Shown here: one piece after another, positions 55,140 through 64,000 of the stretch
Layout of the letters: each line of letters begins with the position of its first letter
Numbering within the stretch: the first letter of the stretch is position 1
Source: Winogradskyella aurantiaca
GTDB lineage: Bacteria > Bacteroidota > Bacteroidia > Flavobacteriales > Flavobacteriaceae
Reading direction: 5' to 3'
Assembly (NCBI RefSeq): GCF_003362725.1
Contig: NZ_QKTV01000009.1
Location: 88,100-152,099, forward strand
DNA length: 64,000 bases
Position numbers and translations under genes: made by a program
The notes under the pieces: generated by a model
Told to the model about the DNA's origin: nothing
What the model saw: only the letters and a program-made list of their open reading frames with translations
Databases searched by the model: none

Positions 55140-58127
55140 ATGCAGAATAAAGGTATTGTCAAGTTATTTGCGTTTCTATTTGGCCTGGTAAGTATTTACC
55201 AATTGTCATTTACGTTTAAGGCAAATCAGATTGAAGATCAGGCTAAAGTTGTTGCCCAGAGTAGATTTCAAGACATCAAGGAGATAAACAGAGAAGAGGC
55301 GCGATATTTAGATTCGCTTTCTAATGAAGAGGTATACAACTTATATGTCAAAAATTTTACTTACAATGATGTAAAGAATAATGCCATGAACCTTGGATTG
55401 GATCTTAAGGGTGGTATTAATGTTATTCTACAAATCTCTGTAAAAGACATTCTTAAAGGATTGGCTAACAATTCTAAAGACCCGATATTCAATCAGGCAC
55501 TTGAAGATGCCGATGAGTTACAAAAAGATTCGCAGGATTCCTATTTACAGTCCTTTTACACTGCGTTTGATGCTATTAAAGGGGATACCAAATTAGCGTC
55601 TCCAGATATTTTTGCCAATCGTTCGCTTAGTGAAGAGATCAAATTCAATATGACCGATGATGAGGTTAAGAGTATTATCGAAACCAAGGTTGATGAGTCT
55701 ATTGTATCGGCATTTGAAGTATTAAGAAAGCGTATTGATAAGTTTGGTGTGACATCACCAAATATTCAGCGATTAGGCAATTCTGGTAGAATTTTATTAG
55801 AACTTCCTGGTGCTAAAGATATTGAACGTGTTGAAGATCTTGTAACCACAACAGCTCAATTACAATTCTGGGATACTTACACAACACAAGACCTAGCGTC
55901 TTATTTATTACAGGTTAACCAAAGATTGGTAGAACAAGCTGAGGCTAATAAGGAGGAAGAAGCTGCTGATGCTGAAGTAGAGCAGGACTCTACTCAAAGT
56001 ACAATCGATGCTTTAACGGGACAGATTGAAACAGACTCAACTGATGTTCAGGATGTCAATCCATTAGGTATTCAGAGTATAGGAAATGGAGGCCCAGTAA
56101 TTGGAATCTTCTTAGCTCAGGATAAAGAAAGAGTTCTAGAACAACTAAATGCCAATAGAGATTTACTACCTGCAGAAATGCGCTATGCTAAATTTGCATG
56201 GGCAATTCAGGCTGAAGACTCTGAGTTTATAGATTTATATGCCTTAAAAGGTAACAGAGAAAATCAACCAGAACTTAGCGGTTCTGTGATTACGGATGCC
56301 AGACAAGATTACGATCAGCGTAACCGTCCGGCTGTAAGCATGCAGATGAATGCCGCAGGTGCTAAAGTTTGGGAAGACATGACCAGACGTGCATACGAGG
56401 AGCGTGGCTATATTGCAATTGTTCTTGATGAAATAGTCTATTCAGCACCTGGTGTAAGTACGGGACCAATCTCAGGAGGTAACTCTCAAATTTCTGGTTC
56501 GTTTACTTTGAATGAAGCGATTGACCTTGCTAATGTTTTAAGAGCTGGTAAACTCCCTGCTTCGGCTGAAATAATTCAGTCTGATATCGTGGGTCCATCA
56601 TTAGGACAAGAGGCAATTGATAGTGGAATGAAGTCCTTTGTTATTGCCTTAGTATTTGTACTGTTATGGATGGTATTCTACTACGGTCGCGGAGGTTTAT
56701 TTGCTGATGTAGCGTTACTATTAAATATCTTATTAATCTTTGGTGTGTTATCTGGTTTAGGTGCTGTATTAACCTTACCTGGTATTGCCGGTATTGTCTT
56801 AACCATTGGTATATCCGTGGATGCCAACGTACTTATTTTTGAACGTATACGTGAAGAAATTGCGAAAGGTAAAGACCAGAAAGCGTCCATAAAAGACGGT
56901 TTCAATAATGCCTTAAGTTCCATTCTTGATGCTAACATTACTACAGGTCTTACCGCATTAATTCTATTTGTATTTGGTACAGGCCCTATTAAAGGATTTG
57001 CAACAACGCTTATAATTGGTATCCTAACCTCTTTATTCACTGCCATCTTTATCACCAGGTTGTTAATTGACTGGTATGTTGGTAGAGGAGGTCAGTTGGA
57101 TTTCTCAACGCCAATAACAAAGAACTTATTCAAGAACGTTAATATCAATTTCCTTGGCAAGCGCAAGATCGCATATGTCATTTCTGGATTATTGATAGCA
57201 GCTAGTATTGGTTCTTTAGCAACTAAAGGATTAGATCAAGGGATCGACTTTGTTGGAGGTAGAACCTATCAAGTTCGTTTTGCTCAGGAGGTAAGTACCG
57301 AAGAAGTAACGAATGTATTGAATGGTATTTTTGGTAGTGCTGAGGTTAAAACCATTGGTGGTGCTAATCAGTTAAAAATATCTACTAAATATAAAGTAGA
57401 AGATAACTCTACGCAGGCGGATGAGGAAGTACAGTCCAAATTATTTGAAGGATTAAAGCAGTTCTTACCAGACGGAATGACTTACGAAGATTTTAAAGAA
57501 GGATCTGGTGACTTGAAAATTGGTAAGATGCTATCAAGTAAAGTGAGTCCTACTATTGCAGATGATATCAAATCATCTTCTATTTGGGCAATTCTAGGAT
57601 CTCTTGTGGTGGTATTCCTTTATATCTTAATTAGATTTAAGAGGTGGCAATTCTCACTTGGTGCTGTTGCCGCAGTCTTCCATGACGTTTTAGTGGTTCT
57701 AGGAATTTTCTCATTAACATGGAGCTTTATGCCATTTAGTATGGAAATTGACCAGGCCTTTATCGCTGCCATTCTTACTGTAATTGGTTACTCTTTGAAT
57801 GATACCGTGGTTGTATTTGATAGAATTAGAGAGTACCTGAATGAACATACTACATGGGATTTTGGTCGCACTATTAATGCTTCTCTTAACAGTACCTTAA
57901 GTAGAACCTTGAATACATCCTTAACAACACTTGTGGTGTTATTGGCCATGTTTATTCTTGGTGCGGATTCTCTTAGAGGATTCTTATACGCCTTGATTGT
58001 CGGTGTAATTGTTGGTACCTATTCATCTATGTTTATTGCAACACCAATCATGTATGATACAGCTAAGAAAGGTGATGCTGCAGAATCATTGAAGAAAAAA
58101 GTAAAAGAAGAAGAGGAGGAGGCTTAA
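55140..58127 (+). CDS. secDF: Fused protein translocase subunit SecDF
   Basis: SecD and SecF are fused in one protein of 995 residues, as is common in Bacteroidota. It uses the proton gradient to help pull proteins through SecYEG. The SecD half has GLDLKGGINVILQISV (about residues 86-101), a periplasmic domain with an acidic insert (about 260-310), and membrane helices with ISVDANVLIFERIREE. The SecF half, from about 670, repeats the pattern with GIDFVGGRTYQVRF and GYSLNDTVVVFDRIREY. It ends in a glutamate-rich tail and is monocistronic. Confidence 0.97.
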   Translation: MQNKGIVKLFAFLFGLVSIYQLSFTFKANQIEDQAKVVAQSRFQDIKEINREEARYLDSLSNEEVYNLYVKNFTYNDVKNNAMNLGLDLKGGINVILQISVKDILKGLANNSKDPIFNQALEDADELQKDSQDSYLQSFYTAFDAIKGDTKLASPDIFANRSLSEEIKFNMTDDEVKSIIETKVDESIVSAFEVLRKRIDKFGVTSPNIQRLGNSGRILLELPGAKDIERVEDLVTTTAQLQFWDTYTTQDLASYLLQVNQRLVEQAEANKEEEAADAEVEQDSTQSTIDALTGQIETDSTDVQDVNPLGIQSIGNGGPVIGIFLAQDKERVLEQLNANRDLLPAEMRYAKFAWAIQAEDSEFIDLYALKGNRENQPELSGSVITDARQDYDQRNRPAVSMQMNAAGAKVWEDMTRRAYEERGYIAIVLDEIVYSAPGVSTGPISGGNSQISGSFTLNEAIDLANVLRAGKLPASAEIIQSDIVGPSLGQEAIDSGMKSFVIALVFVLLWMVFYYGRGGLFADVALLLNILLIFGVLSGLGAVLTLPGIAGIVLTIGISVDANVLIFERIREEIAKGKDQKASIKDGFNNALSSILDANITTGLTALILFVFGTGPIKGFATTLIIGILTSLFTAIFITRLLIDWYVGRGGQLDFSTPITKNLFKNVNINFLGKRKIAYVISGLLIAASIGSLATKGLDQGIDFVGGRTYQVRFAQEVSTEEVTNVLNGIFGSAEVKTIGGANQLKISTKYKVEDNSTQADEEVQSKLFEGLKQFLPDGMTYEDFKEGSGDLKIGKMLSSKVSPTIADDIKSSSIWAILGSLVVVFLYILIRFKRWQFSLGAVAAVFHDVLVVLGIFSLTWSFMPFSMEIDQAFIAAILTVIGYSLNDTVVVFDRIREYLNEHTTWDFGRTINASLNSTLSRTLNTSLTTLVVLLAMFILGADSLRGFLYALIVGVIVGTYSSMFIATPIMYDTAKKGDAAESLKKKVKEEEEEA

Positions 58128-58149
58128 GCCTAATCTTCTTAATCCATAT

Positions 58150-58183
58150 AAAAAAGCCTCTTTACGAAAAGAGGCTTTTTTTT
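58150..58183. terminator. Bidirectional terminator between secDF and the DUF192 gene
   Basis: A run of A plus GCCTCTTT pairs with AAAGAGGC plus a T-run around an ACGA loop. The A and T flanks serve both converging genes. Confidence 0.92.
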
Positions 58184-58185
58184 AT

Positions 58186-58671
58186 TTAATCTTCAGAATA
58201 ATCAAGGCGGTCACCGATGCTAATGCCCAACTTTTCTATAAGTCCTCCATTGATCTCTAGGACATATTTAGCAGGGGCTTCAGAAGGCAATGAGCTTTCA
58301 TTAAAGGGTTCTGCATTCTCATAAAAGCTTACGATCTTTTTGTCTTCAGATATATAAATAATATCGAGTGGGAGTCTTGTGTTTTTCATATAGAAATACC
58401 TCGGGGAAGCATTGTCAAAAATAAAGAGCATCCCTCGATCTGCTTTCATGGAATCCCGATACATCAAACCTGTTTGTGTCTCATATTCGGTTTTAGCAAT
58501 CTCAATATCAAATGAAGCAATTAAACTATCTGAGGAAGCCTTGTAGAGTTGCGCAGTCCCTTCTTTGGTAAAAGCAATTGAAGACACCAGCGGTGCTTTA
58601 TTTTGTTCTTTACAAGCGTATAAGCCTGTAGCAATCCCAATACAAATAATGGAACGGTATACGATTTTCAT
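58186..58671 (-). CDS. DUF192-family lipoprotein
   Basis: The 161 residues have a lipoprotein signal with lipobox GLYAC (Cys20) and a DUF192 domain: EIAKTEYETQTGLMYRDSM, RGMLFIFDNASPRYFYMKNT, LPLDIIYISEDKKIV and APAKYVLEINGGLIEKLGI. The family is widespread, and its function is unknown. It starts five bases after the lgt stop on the same strand and is likely co-transcribed. Lgt, the enzyme that lipidates such proteins, is the gene just upstream. Confidence 0.9.
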   Translation of the reverse strand: MKIVYRSIICIGIATGLYACKEQNKAPLVSSIAFTKEGTAQLYKASSDSLIASFDIEIAKTEYETQTGLMYRDSMKADRGMLFIFDNASPRYFYMKNTRLPLDIIYISEDKKIVSFYENAEPFNESSLPSEAPAKYVLEINGGLIEKLGISIGDRLDYSED

Positions 58672-58676
58672 GGAGT

Positions 58677-59513
58677 TTACTTATTGGCTAGAGGTTTGGC
58701 CTTATGCACAAACATGAAGTATAGGCCAATCAAGATAAAAGGAACACTTAATACTTGACCTGTATTCATAAACCAGACATAATCATCGCGCCCATCAACC
58801 TGGGCTTTCTTTACAAATTCAACAAAGAATCGGATGGTCCATAATAATACAAGGAACAAGCCAAACAAATAACCTTGTCTTTGAGCCTTGTTGGTTTTCC
58901 AGTATAAGAAATACAAAATCAAGAATACAAAGACATAACAAAAGGCTTCATAAAGTTGTGCAGGATGTCTAGGCTCCGTTTCCCCAAGTTGCCTGAATAC
59001 CACACCAAAGTCGCTCTCTGTGTATTTTCCAACGATTTCAGAGTTGATAAAATTCCCTATACGTACAAAAACGGCCCCTAAGGCAACTGGAATAACAATT
59101 CTGTCTAAGATCCAAAGAACCGATTTCTTTAATATTTTTCTATCGTATAAATACATGGAGATAATCATAGCAATAGCAGCTCCATGACTGGCCAGTCCCG
59201 CAAAGCCGGTAAACTTAATCCCGTCAACGGTACTTATTGGGAGAAAGACGCTAAAAAAATCTTCTTTAAATAACTCTGGTTGATAGAAAATGACGTGCCC
59301 AAGGCGTGCCCCAATCATAATTCCTAAAACGCAGTAAATAAATAAGGAGTCCAATGATTCTTCGGATTCACCTTCGTTTTTATAGATTTTTTTCATGATA
59401 TAAAATCCAAAAACAAAGGCAATGATCCACATCAAACTGTAAAAATGGAGCATAAAAAAACCAAGGTCAATGCCTTTCATTGGATCCCAAACGAATTTCA
59501 AACTATGAATCAT
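58677..59513 (-). CDS. lgt: Prolipoprotein diacylglyceryl transferase
   Basis: Adds diacylglycerol to the lipobox cysteine of exported lipoproteins at the inner membrane. The 278 residues form about seven membrane segments. IMIGARLGHVIFYQPE, the signature GNFINSEIVGKYTESDFG (about residues 153-170) and PRHPAQLYEAFCYV are conserved. It is grouped with the DUF192 lipoprotein gene downstream and yidD upstream. At least four lipoproteins in this window would be its substrates. Confidence 0.96.
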   Translation of the reverse strand: MIHSLKFVWDPMKGIDLGFFMLHFYSLMWIIAFVFGFYIMKKIYKNEGESEESLDSLFIYCVLGIMIGARLGHVIFYQPELFKEDFFSVFLPISTVDGIKFTGFAGLASHGAAIAMIISMYLYDRKILKKSVLWILDRIVIPVALGAVFVRIGNFINSEIVGKYTESDFGVVFRQLGETEPRHPAQLYEAFCYVFVFLILYFLYWKTNKAQRQGYLFGLFLVLLWTIRFFVEFVKKAQVDGRDDYVWFMNTGQVLSVPFILIGLYFMFVHKAKPLANK

Positions 59514-59588
59514 GTCTTATTTGTTGATTTCTGCGTAAATATAATAACTCGCTGCCTTAGCCGGTAGCATTATTGGTCAAAATAAAAA

Positions 59589-59852
59589 TTAGGCATCTGG
59601 GAGCTTTTCCCTTGGTGGAACAGGATCGTAACCGCTACCTCCCCAGGGATGACAACTGAAAATCCTTTTAATAGCTAACCATCCCCCTTTAAACAATCCA
59701 TGTGTTTGAAGCGCCTCTTTAGCGTAATGGGAACAAGTGGGATTGTACCTGCATGTTGCTGGTGTTAAAGGCGAAATAAAAAGCTGGTAGATCTTGATCA
59801 CAAGAACAAAAGGGAATATTAGAATATCCTTAATACCAATCTTCTTATTCAT
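59589..59852 (-). CDS. yidD: Membrane protein insertion efficiency factor YidD
   Basis: From ATG at 59852 ([14 protein letters not shown]) the protein has 87 residues, the normal YidD length. It has a membrane-associated helix and the signature [27 protein letters not shown], followed by [25 protein letters not shown] longer reading from 59903 would overlap cysS by 35 bases and is not favoured. It supports YidC-dependent membrane insertion. It lies 16 bases after cysS. Confidence 0.94.
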   Translation of the reverse strand: MNKKIGIKDILIFPFVLVIKIYQLFISPLTPATCRYNPTCSHYAKEALQTHGLFKGGWLAIKRIFSCHPWGGSGYDPVPPREKLPDA

Positions 59853-59868
59853 GATAACAATATACTGG

Positions 59869-61350
59869 CTAATTAGTAGTAAAGACAGTGCCGTCTTTAC
59901 CATCCTGAAGCTGAATTCCAGCTTCAGCTAGGCGATCTCGTATCTTATCAGACAACCCAAAGTCTTTATTCATTCGAGCTTCTTGACGTAATTCGATGAG
60001 TAAATTTACGGCCTCGCTCAGCTTATCACCCGATCCTTCTGCAGATGCGGCATTCGTTAAACCTAAAATATCAAAACAGAAAATATGAAGTGTATTTTCT
60101 AATACTTTTAGGTCATTACTCGTTAAGCTAGCCGTTCCGTCCTTTATCTGATTGACCAGTTTAACACCTTCAAATAATTGTGCAATTAAAATTGGCGTAT
60201 TAAAATCGTCATTCATGGCGTCATAACATTTTTGTCGCCATTCATTAATGTTTAGAGTTGAGCTAGAACCGGCTTTAAGATCCTTTAAAGAATTGACCGC
60301 TTCCATCAATCTATAAAATCCTTTTTCGCTAGCTTGCAGTCCTGCGTCTGTAAAGTCCAGGATACTTCTATAGTGAGCCTGAAGCATAAAAAAGCGCGCC
60401 ACGCTTGGGTTGTAAGCCTTTGAAATGTGTGGATTGTCACCACTAAATATTTCGTTAGGTAAAATAAAATTGCCTGTGGATTTTGCCATTTTTTTACCAT
60501 TCATAATCAGCATATTGGCATGCATCCAGTAATTAACAGGATCGTGACCATTACAAGCTTCAGCCTGAGCAATCTCACATTCGTGATGCGGAAATTTTAA
60601 GTCCATTCCACCACCGTGAATATCAAACTTCTCACCTAGATACTTAGTACTCATGGCAGTACACTCCAAATGCCATCCAGGAAACCCATCACTCCAAGGT
60701 GAAGGCCATCGCATAATATGTTGTGGTTCGGCACGTTTCCAAAGAGCAAAATCCTGTGGATTTTTTTTATCGGATTGACCATCCAATTGACGGGTGTTGT
60801 GAATAAGGTCTTCGAGCTTTCTTTTACTCAATACACCATATGCCTTGTCTTCATTGAATTTATGGACATCGAAGTACACGGAGCCATTGACCTCATAGGC
60901 GTATCCATTGTCAATAATGGCCTTGATGATTTCAATCTGTTCAATGATATGCCCTGTAGCAGTTGGTTCAATACTTGGTGGCAGGAAATTAAAGCTGTTG
61001 AGGATGTTATGAAAGTCCACTGTATAACGCTGTACGACTTCCATGGGTTCAATAGATTCCAATCGCGCCTTTTTAGCGATGCGGTCTTCCCCTTCATCGG
61101 CATCATTCTCCAAGTGTCCTGCATCTGTAATGTTTCGGACATAACGTACCTTGAACCCTAGATGTTTTAGATAGCGAAACACCACATCAAAAGACATAAA
61201 GGTCCTAACGTTTCCAAGATGAACATTACTGTAGACCGTTGGCCCGCAGACATACATACCTACGTGACCCTCATTTAAGGGTTTAAATGTTTCTTTTTGA
61301 CCAGTTAGGGAATTGTAAATCTTAATGGATTGCTCCTGGTAGTTCGCCAT
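59869..61350 (-). CDS. cysS: Cysteinyl-tRNA synthetase
   Basis: This class I synthetase of 493 residues carries [19 protein letters not shown] (zinc Cys and the HIGH-like motif, about residues 28-46), WHLECTAMS and [11 protein letters not shown] with zinc ligands, and a KMSKS-like [10 protein letters not shown]. It charges tRNA-Cys. A minus-strand TAACTTTG box lies 24-31 bases upstream, overlapping the end of folE, so it has its own promoter. Confidence 0.97.
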   Translation of the reverse strand: MANYQEQSIKIYNSLTGQKETFKPLNEGHVGMYVCGPTVYSNVHLGNVRTFMSFDVVFRYLKHLGFKVRYVRNITDAGHLENDADEGEDRIAKKARLESIEPMEVVQRYTVDFHNILNSFNFLPPSIEPTATGHIIEQIEIIKAIIDNGYAYEVNGSVYFDVHKFNEDKAYGVLSKRKLEDLIHNTRQLDGQSDKKNPQDFALWKRAEPQHIMRWPSPWSDGFPGWHLECTAMSTKYLGEKFDIHGGGMDLKFPHHECEIAQAEACNGHDPVNYWMHANMLIMNGKKMAKSTGNFILPNEIFSGDNPHISKAYNPSVARFFMLQAHYRSILDFTDAGLQASEKGFYRLMEAVNSLKDLKAGSSSTLNINEWRQKCYDAMNDDFNTPILIAQLFEGVKLVNQIKDGTASLTSNDLKVLENTLHIFCFDILGLTNAASAEGSGDKLSEAVNLLIELRQEARMNKDFGLSDKIRDRLAEAGIQLQDGKDGTVFTTN

Positions 61351-61373
61351 GAGATAAGTGGTTAATCGCTCAA

Positions 61374-61381
61374 CAAAGTTA
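61374..61381 (-). promoter_or_regulatory. -7 box for cysS
   Basis: The minus strand reads TAACTTTG, matching TAnnTTTG, between the folE stop and the cysS start. Confidence 0.45.
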
Positions 61382-61383
61382 TA

Positions 61384-62061
61384 TTAAAACTGAGTATCTA
61401 GTTTGATATAATCTAAGAATTCTCGTTTTACTTCTTTGTTTTTAAACTTCCCACCAAATTCTGAAGTAACGGTGCTACTTTCAATGTCCTTTATACCTCT
61501 GGAATTGACACATAAATGTTTGGCATCAATGACGCAAGCTACATCTTCTGTACCCAGTACCTCCTGAAGCTCTTTTACTATTTGAATTGTTAATCGTTCC
61601 TGAACCTGTGGTCTTTTGGCATAATAATCAACGATACGATTCATCTTGGACAATCCTACAACAGTACCATTTGATATATAGGCCACATGCGCTCTACCAA
61701 CGATAGGTAACAAATGGTGCTCACATGTGGAATAAACAGTAATGTTCTTTTCAACCAGCATTTCACCATATTGATACTTATTTTCAAATGTTGAAGCACT
61801 AGGTTTAGCTTCAGGATCTAAACCTCCAAATATCTCGTTGACAAACATTTTTGCCACGCGTTTTGGGGTGCCACTAAGGCTATCATCTGTGAGATCCATA
61901 CCTAATGTTTCCAAGATATGGCGAACATCGTCCTTAATAATATCTATTTTTTCTTCCTTACTTAATTTAAAGGCATCACCTCGTAAGGGAGTATCAGAAG
62001 AAGATCCTATATGAGCATCTCCAAAAGCGTCTATGTCGTTTATGTCGTTATCAAATTTCAT
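61384..62061 (-). CDS. folE: GTP cyclohydrolase I
   Basis: Converts GTP to dihydroneopterin triphosphate, first step of folate and related pterin synthesis (and of queuosine precursors). The 225 residues have an N-terminal extension of about 40 residues, then CEHHLLPIVGRAHVAYISNGTVVGLSK with the zinc Cys and His, VDYYAKRPQVQERLT, and ARMVR-like KHLCVNSRGIKD. It is divergent from the large repetitive secreted protein at 62.2 kb. A minus-strand box lies upstream. Confidence 0.97.
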   Translation of the reverse strand: MKFDNDINDIDAFGDAHIGSSSDTPLRGDAFKLSKEEKIDIIKDDVRHILETLGMDLTDDSLSGTPKRVAKMFVNEIFGGLDPEAKPSASTFENKYQYGEMLVEKNITVYSTCEHHLLPIVGRAHVAYISNGTVVGLSKMNRIVDYYAKRPQVQERLTIQIVKELQEVLGTEDVACVIDAKHLCVNSRGIKDIESSTVTSEFGGKFKNKEVKREFLDYIKLDTQF

Positions 62062-62093
62062 AAGTCTCTGTTTCGCTTAGGCAAAATAGACTG

Positions 62094-62101
62094 CAAAGAT
62101 A
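62094..62101 (-). promoter_or_regulatory. -7 box for folE
   Basis: The minus strand reads TATCTTTG, matching TAnnTTTG, 32 bases before the folE start. No -33 TTG seen. Confidence 0.45.
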
Positions 62102-62236
62102 CATAATATTTAGGCTAAGAAGATGTTAGAGATATGATAAAACCCTTGTTTTTGGTCGAGGTAACCTAGAATTTCAACAAATAAAAAGATAGCAAACCCA
62201 TTATTTTAGTATTTTGCATGCCCTCAATTGATAGCA

Positions 62237-64000
62237 ATGACGCAAAGGAACTTCTTACTTTCAGCAATTATCATGTTCTTCAGCATGATTGCTGTGGCAC
62301 AATCTGGTGGTGCTGATCTTTGTGAAAATTCAGAACCTCTTTGTGGGTCTGAAGCATTTTCATACCCAAATACCTCAAATGGACAAACAGCAGAGAGTGG
62401 TCCAAACTACGGGTGTTTAGGAGATCAACCAAACCCTGCATGGTTTTTTCTACAGATTGGGAGTTCTGGGGATTTACAATTAACAATTGAACAGAGTACA
62501 GTTGAAAATGGCAGTCCTAATTTAGATGTAGACTTCATTATTTACGGGCCTTTCAATGAAACAGATACTGCATGTGGGGCTCAATTGAATTTCGATAATA
62601 TAGTCGATTGTAGTTATTCTCCAAACCCAGTTGAGGTGGTAACCATCCCAGATGCTGTAGCGGGGGAGTTTTATTTGCTTTTGATTACAAATTTTTCTGG
62701 ACAGGCAGGATTTATCACCGTACAACAAACTTCTGGAAATGGGTCAACTAATTGTGGTATTCTAGCTGATGAAAAGGGTTGTACTGGAAGTACAGTAGCC
62801 TTGGATGCAACAACTCCAAATGCTGACTATTATACGTGGTTTGCAGATGATGGTACAGGCAATTTCGTGGAGATACCAGGTGAAACTGCTGCCATACTAA
62901 ATGTAACGAATACCAACATTTATAGAGGGGAAGCTTATGATAGTAGTGATAACCTTCTGGAATCGTATCAATTTAACGTTTTGTTTTCCGACGTTCCAAA
63001 TGCGAGATCCGTTGATGACCAAATCTCATGTGTTCCTGGTGGTATACAGACTTTTAATCTTGAGGATTTAAATTCGACCATTCTTGATGGACAGGATCCA
63101 GATAAATTTTCAATTAGTTATCACTTATCGCAGTTCGATGCTGAATCGGATAGTAATCCGATTCCATTATTATATACTAATCCTGGTCCTAATTCATCTC
63201 AAAGAATTTTTGCAAGAGTTGAGAATATAGTGAACGAGGACTGCTTCAACATCACTGATTTTGAAATGGGTGCTTTTGAGTCTGCAACGGCTGAATCAAT
63301 TCCGGCAATCCAAATTTGTGATGATGATAATGATGGCTTTGCAACAATTGATTTAACCACTTTAGAATCAAGTATCCTCAATGGACAGGATCCGTCTGTT
63401 TTTGAAGTATCATTTTATGCTACAATCACGGATGCCAATACCAAATCAAACCCATTGCCCTTATCATACACAAATCAATCGGCTTTTTCGAGTGAAGACC
63501 TTTTTTATAGAGTTGAAAACCGTTTTCAAACTGATTGTTTTGATGTGACCTCTTTTGAATTTGATGTTTATAGGTCTCCAATTTTAAACCCGGTAAGCGA
63601 TCAATTGATTTGTGACGATAATAATGATGGTTTCTGGGACTTAGATTTAGATGCTATTACCCCAATTGTTTTAGGATCACAAAATCCAGGAGATTTCCAG
63701 ATTACATATCATACAAGTCAGTTTGATGCTGATAATAACCTAAATCCATTACCTGGTTCATATACCAACACGACACCTTACGTTAGGGAGACCATTTATA
63801 TAAGAATTTTTGCCAATAATACTATTTGCTACGAAACAGACAGTTTTGAATTTGTTGTGTTTAACAGTGCTAGCGCCACCCCTGGTGTATTTGCCCAGTG
63901 CGACAATAGTTTGGATGGGGATGACACTAATGGTTTTGTAGAGTTTGATTTAACGGTAATGGACCCAGTGGTATTAGGGGGTCTTGACCCTACGGATTAT
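62237..64000 (+). CDS. Large repetitive secreted protein, probably T9SS-dependent; 3' end outside the window
   Basis: From ATG at 62237 the frame stays open for 588 codons to the window edge. A signal peptide (MTQRNFLLSAIIMFFSMIAVAQ) is followed by a domain of about 240 residues with several cysteines (CENSEPLCGSEAFSYPNT, then FFLQIGSSGDLQL), typical of flavobacterial adhesin-like proteins. From about residue 264 there are tandem repeats of 96-98 residues with ICDDDNDGF, NPLPLSYTN and RVENRFQTDCF patterns. The DDDNDG segments look like calcium-binding loops. Such proteins usually end in a type B T9SS sorting domain, which would lie beyond the window. Confidence 0.85.
   Translation, partial: MTQRNFLLSAIIMFFSMIAVAQSGGADLCENSEPLCGSEAFSYPNTSNGQTAESGPNYGCLGDQPNPAWFFLQIGSSGDLQLTIEQSTVENGSPNLDVDFIIYGPFNETDTACGAQLNFDNIVDCSYSPNPVEVVTIPDAVAGEFYLLLITNFSGQAGFITVQQTSGNGSTNCGILADEKGCTGSTVALDATTPNADYYTWFADDGTGNFVEIPGETAAILNVTNTNIYRGEAYDSSDNLLESYQFNVLFSDVPNARSVDDQISCVPGGIQTFNLEDLNSTILDGQDPDKFSISYHLSQFDAESDSNPIPLLYTNPGPNSSQRIFARVENIVNEDCFNITDFEMGAFESATAESIPAIQICDDDNDGFATIDLTTLESSILNGQDPSVFEVSFYATITDANTKSNPLPLSYTNQSAFSSEDLFYRVENRFQTDCFDVTSFEFDVYRSPILNPVSDQLICDDNNDGFWDLDLDAITPIVLGSQNPGDFQITYHTSQFDADNNLNPLPGSYTNTTPYVRETIYIRIFANNTICYETDSFEFVVFNSASATPGVFAQCDNSLDGDDTNGFVEFDLTVMDPVVLGGLDPTDY
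63029..64000 (+). repeat. Tandem protein-coding repeats of about 290 bp
   Basis: Units begin at the conserved Cys codons 63029, 63317, 63611 and 63899, so the periods are 288, 294 and 288 bases. Units 2 and 3 start CDDDNDGF and CDDNNDGF, followed by an L-x-Q/D-P segment and a YT-N motif. The fourth unit is cut by the window edge. The repeats diverge at the sequence level. Confidence 0.8.

Noticed and set aside
59852..59903. Longer yidD start giving 104 residues
   Set aside because: It would overlap cysS by 35 bases and add residues not seen in the family. The ATG at 59852 gives the normal 87-residue protein.

Overview
The window reads as chromosomal DNA from a marine member of the Flavobacteriaceae (phylum Bacteroidota). 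Four things point there. The ribosomal proteins and RNA polymerase alpha are of Bacteroidota type. Promoters fit the Bacteroidota TTG-N17-23-TAnnTTTG pattern, and strong Shine-Dalgarno sequences are largely absent. There are T9SS-type secreted proteins, and there is a green-type proteorhodopsin next to a Blh retinal-forming dioxygenase. I saw no phage, insertion sequence, CRISPR array, tRNA or rRNA.

Layout: (1) 1-8500 is the end of the S10-spc-alpha ribosomal superoperon (rplX' to rplQ), closed by a strong terminator. (2) 8.5-15.2 kb holds central metabolism: carA, eno, a divergent glycogen-synthase-like gene, citrate synthase and a DDAH-like hydrolase. (3) 15.2-20.0 kb is a minus-strand membrane-biogenesis block: rsfS, ftsH, a LUD protein, cdsA, psd and an acyl-CoA-binding protein. 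(4) 20-28 kb has birA, pyrE, a NUDIX protein, a secreted M14 peptidase, the citrulline hydrolase ctlX, a CpcT/CpeT-family pseudogene and a TPR histidine kinase. (5) 28.1-28.9 kb has no intact recognised gene; it holds a VOC-family pseudogene broken by one in-frame TGA. (6) 28.9-35 kb carries argS, proteorhodopsin and blh (divergent, with facing promoters), ffh and folD. (7) 35-46.7 kb is accessory: a lipoprotein esterase, a five-gene HerA-like ATPase operon, a lipoprotein RidA, an aldehyde dehydrogenase behind a double palindromic operator, queE, a DUF2911 protein and a Ycf48-like T9SS protein. (8) 46.9-51.7 kb has asnB and a candidate membrane-signalling module: an XRE-DUF4870 protein followed by two CPBP intramembrane proteases. 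(9) 52-62 kb is housekeeping: gyrB, mdh, secDF, a DUF192 lipoprotein, lgt, yidD, cysS and folE. (10) From 62.2 kb a large repetitive secreted protein runs off the window.

The most notable points are these: the proteorhodopsin/Blh pair, whose Blh lacks one histidine of the described ligand set; two genes each broken by a single in-frame stop; a pair of 11-bp TTGTTwAACAA palindromes spaced 21 bp centre to centre at the aldehyde dehydrogenase start; the XRE-DUF4870/CPBP/CPBP cluster; a RidA with a lipoprotein signal; hairpins in every wide gap of the ribosomal operon; and several false TTG starts created by the TTG that ends the TAnnTTTG promoter box. I did not find a clearly new multi-gene system. 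The XRE/CPBP cluster is the best candidate.
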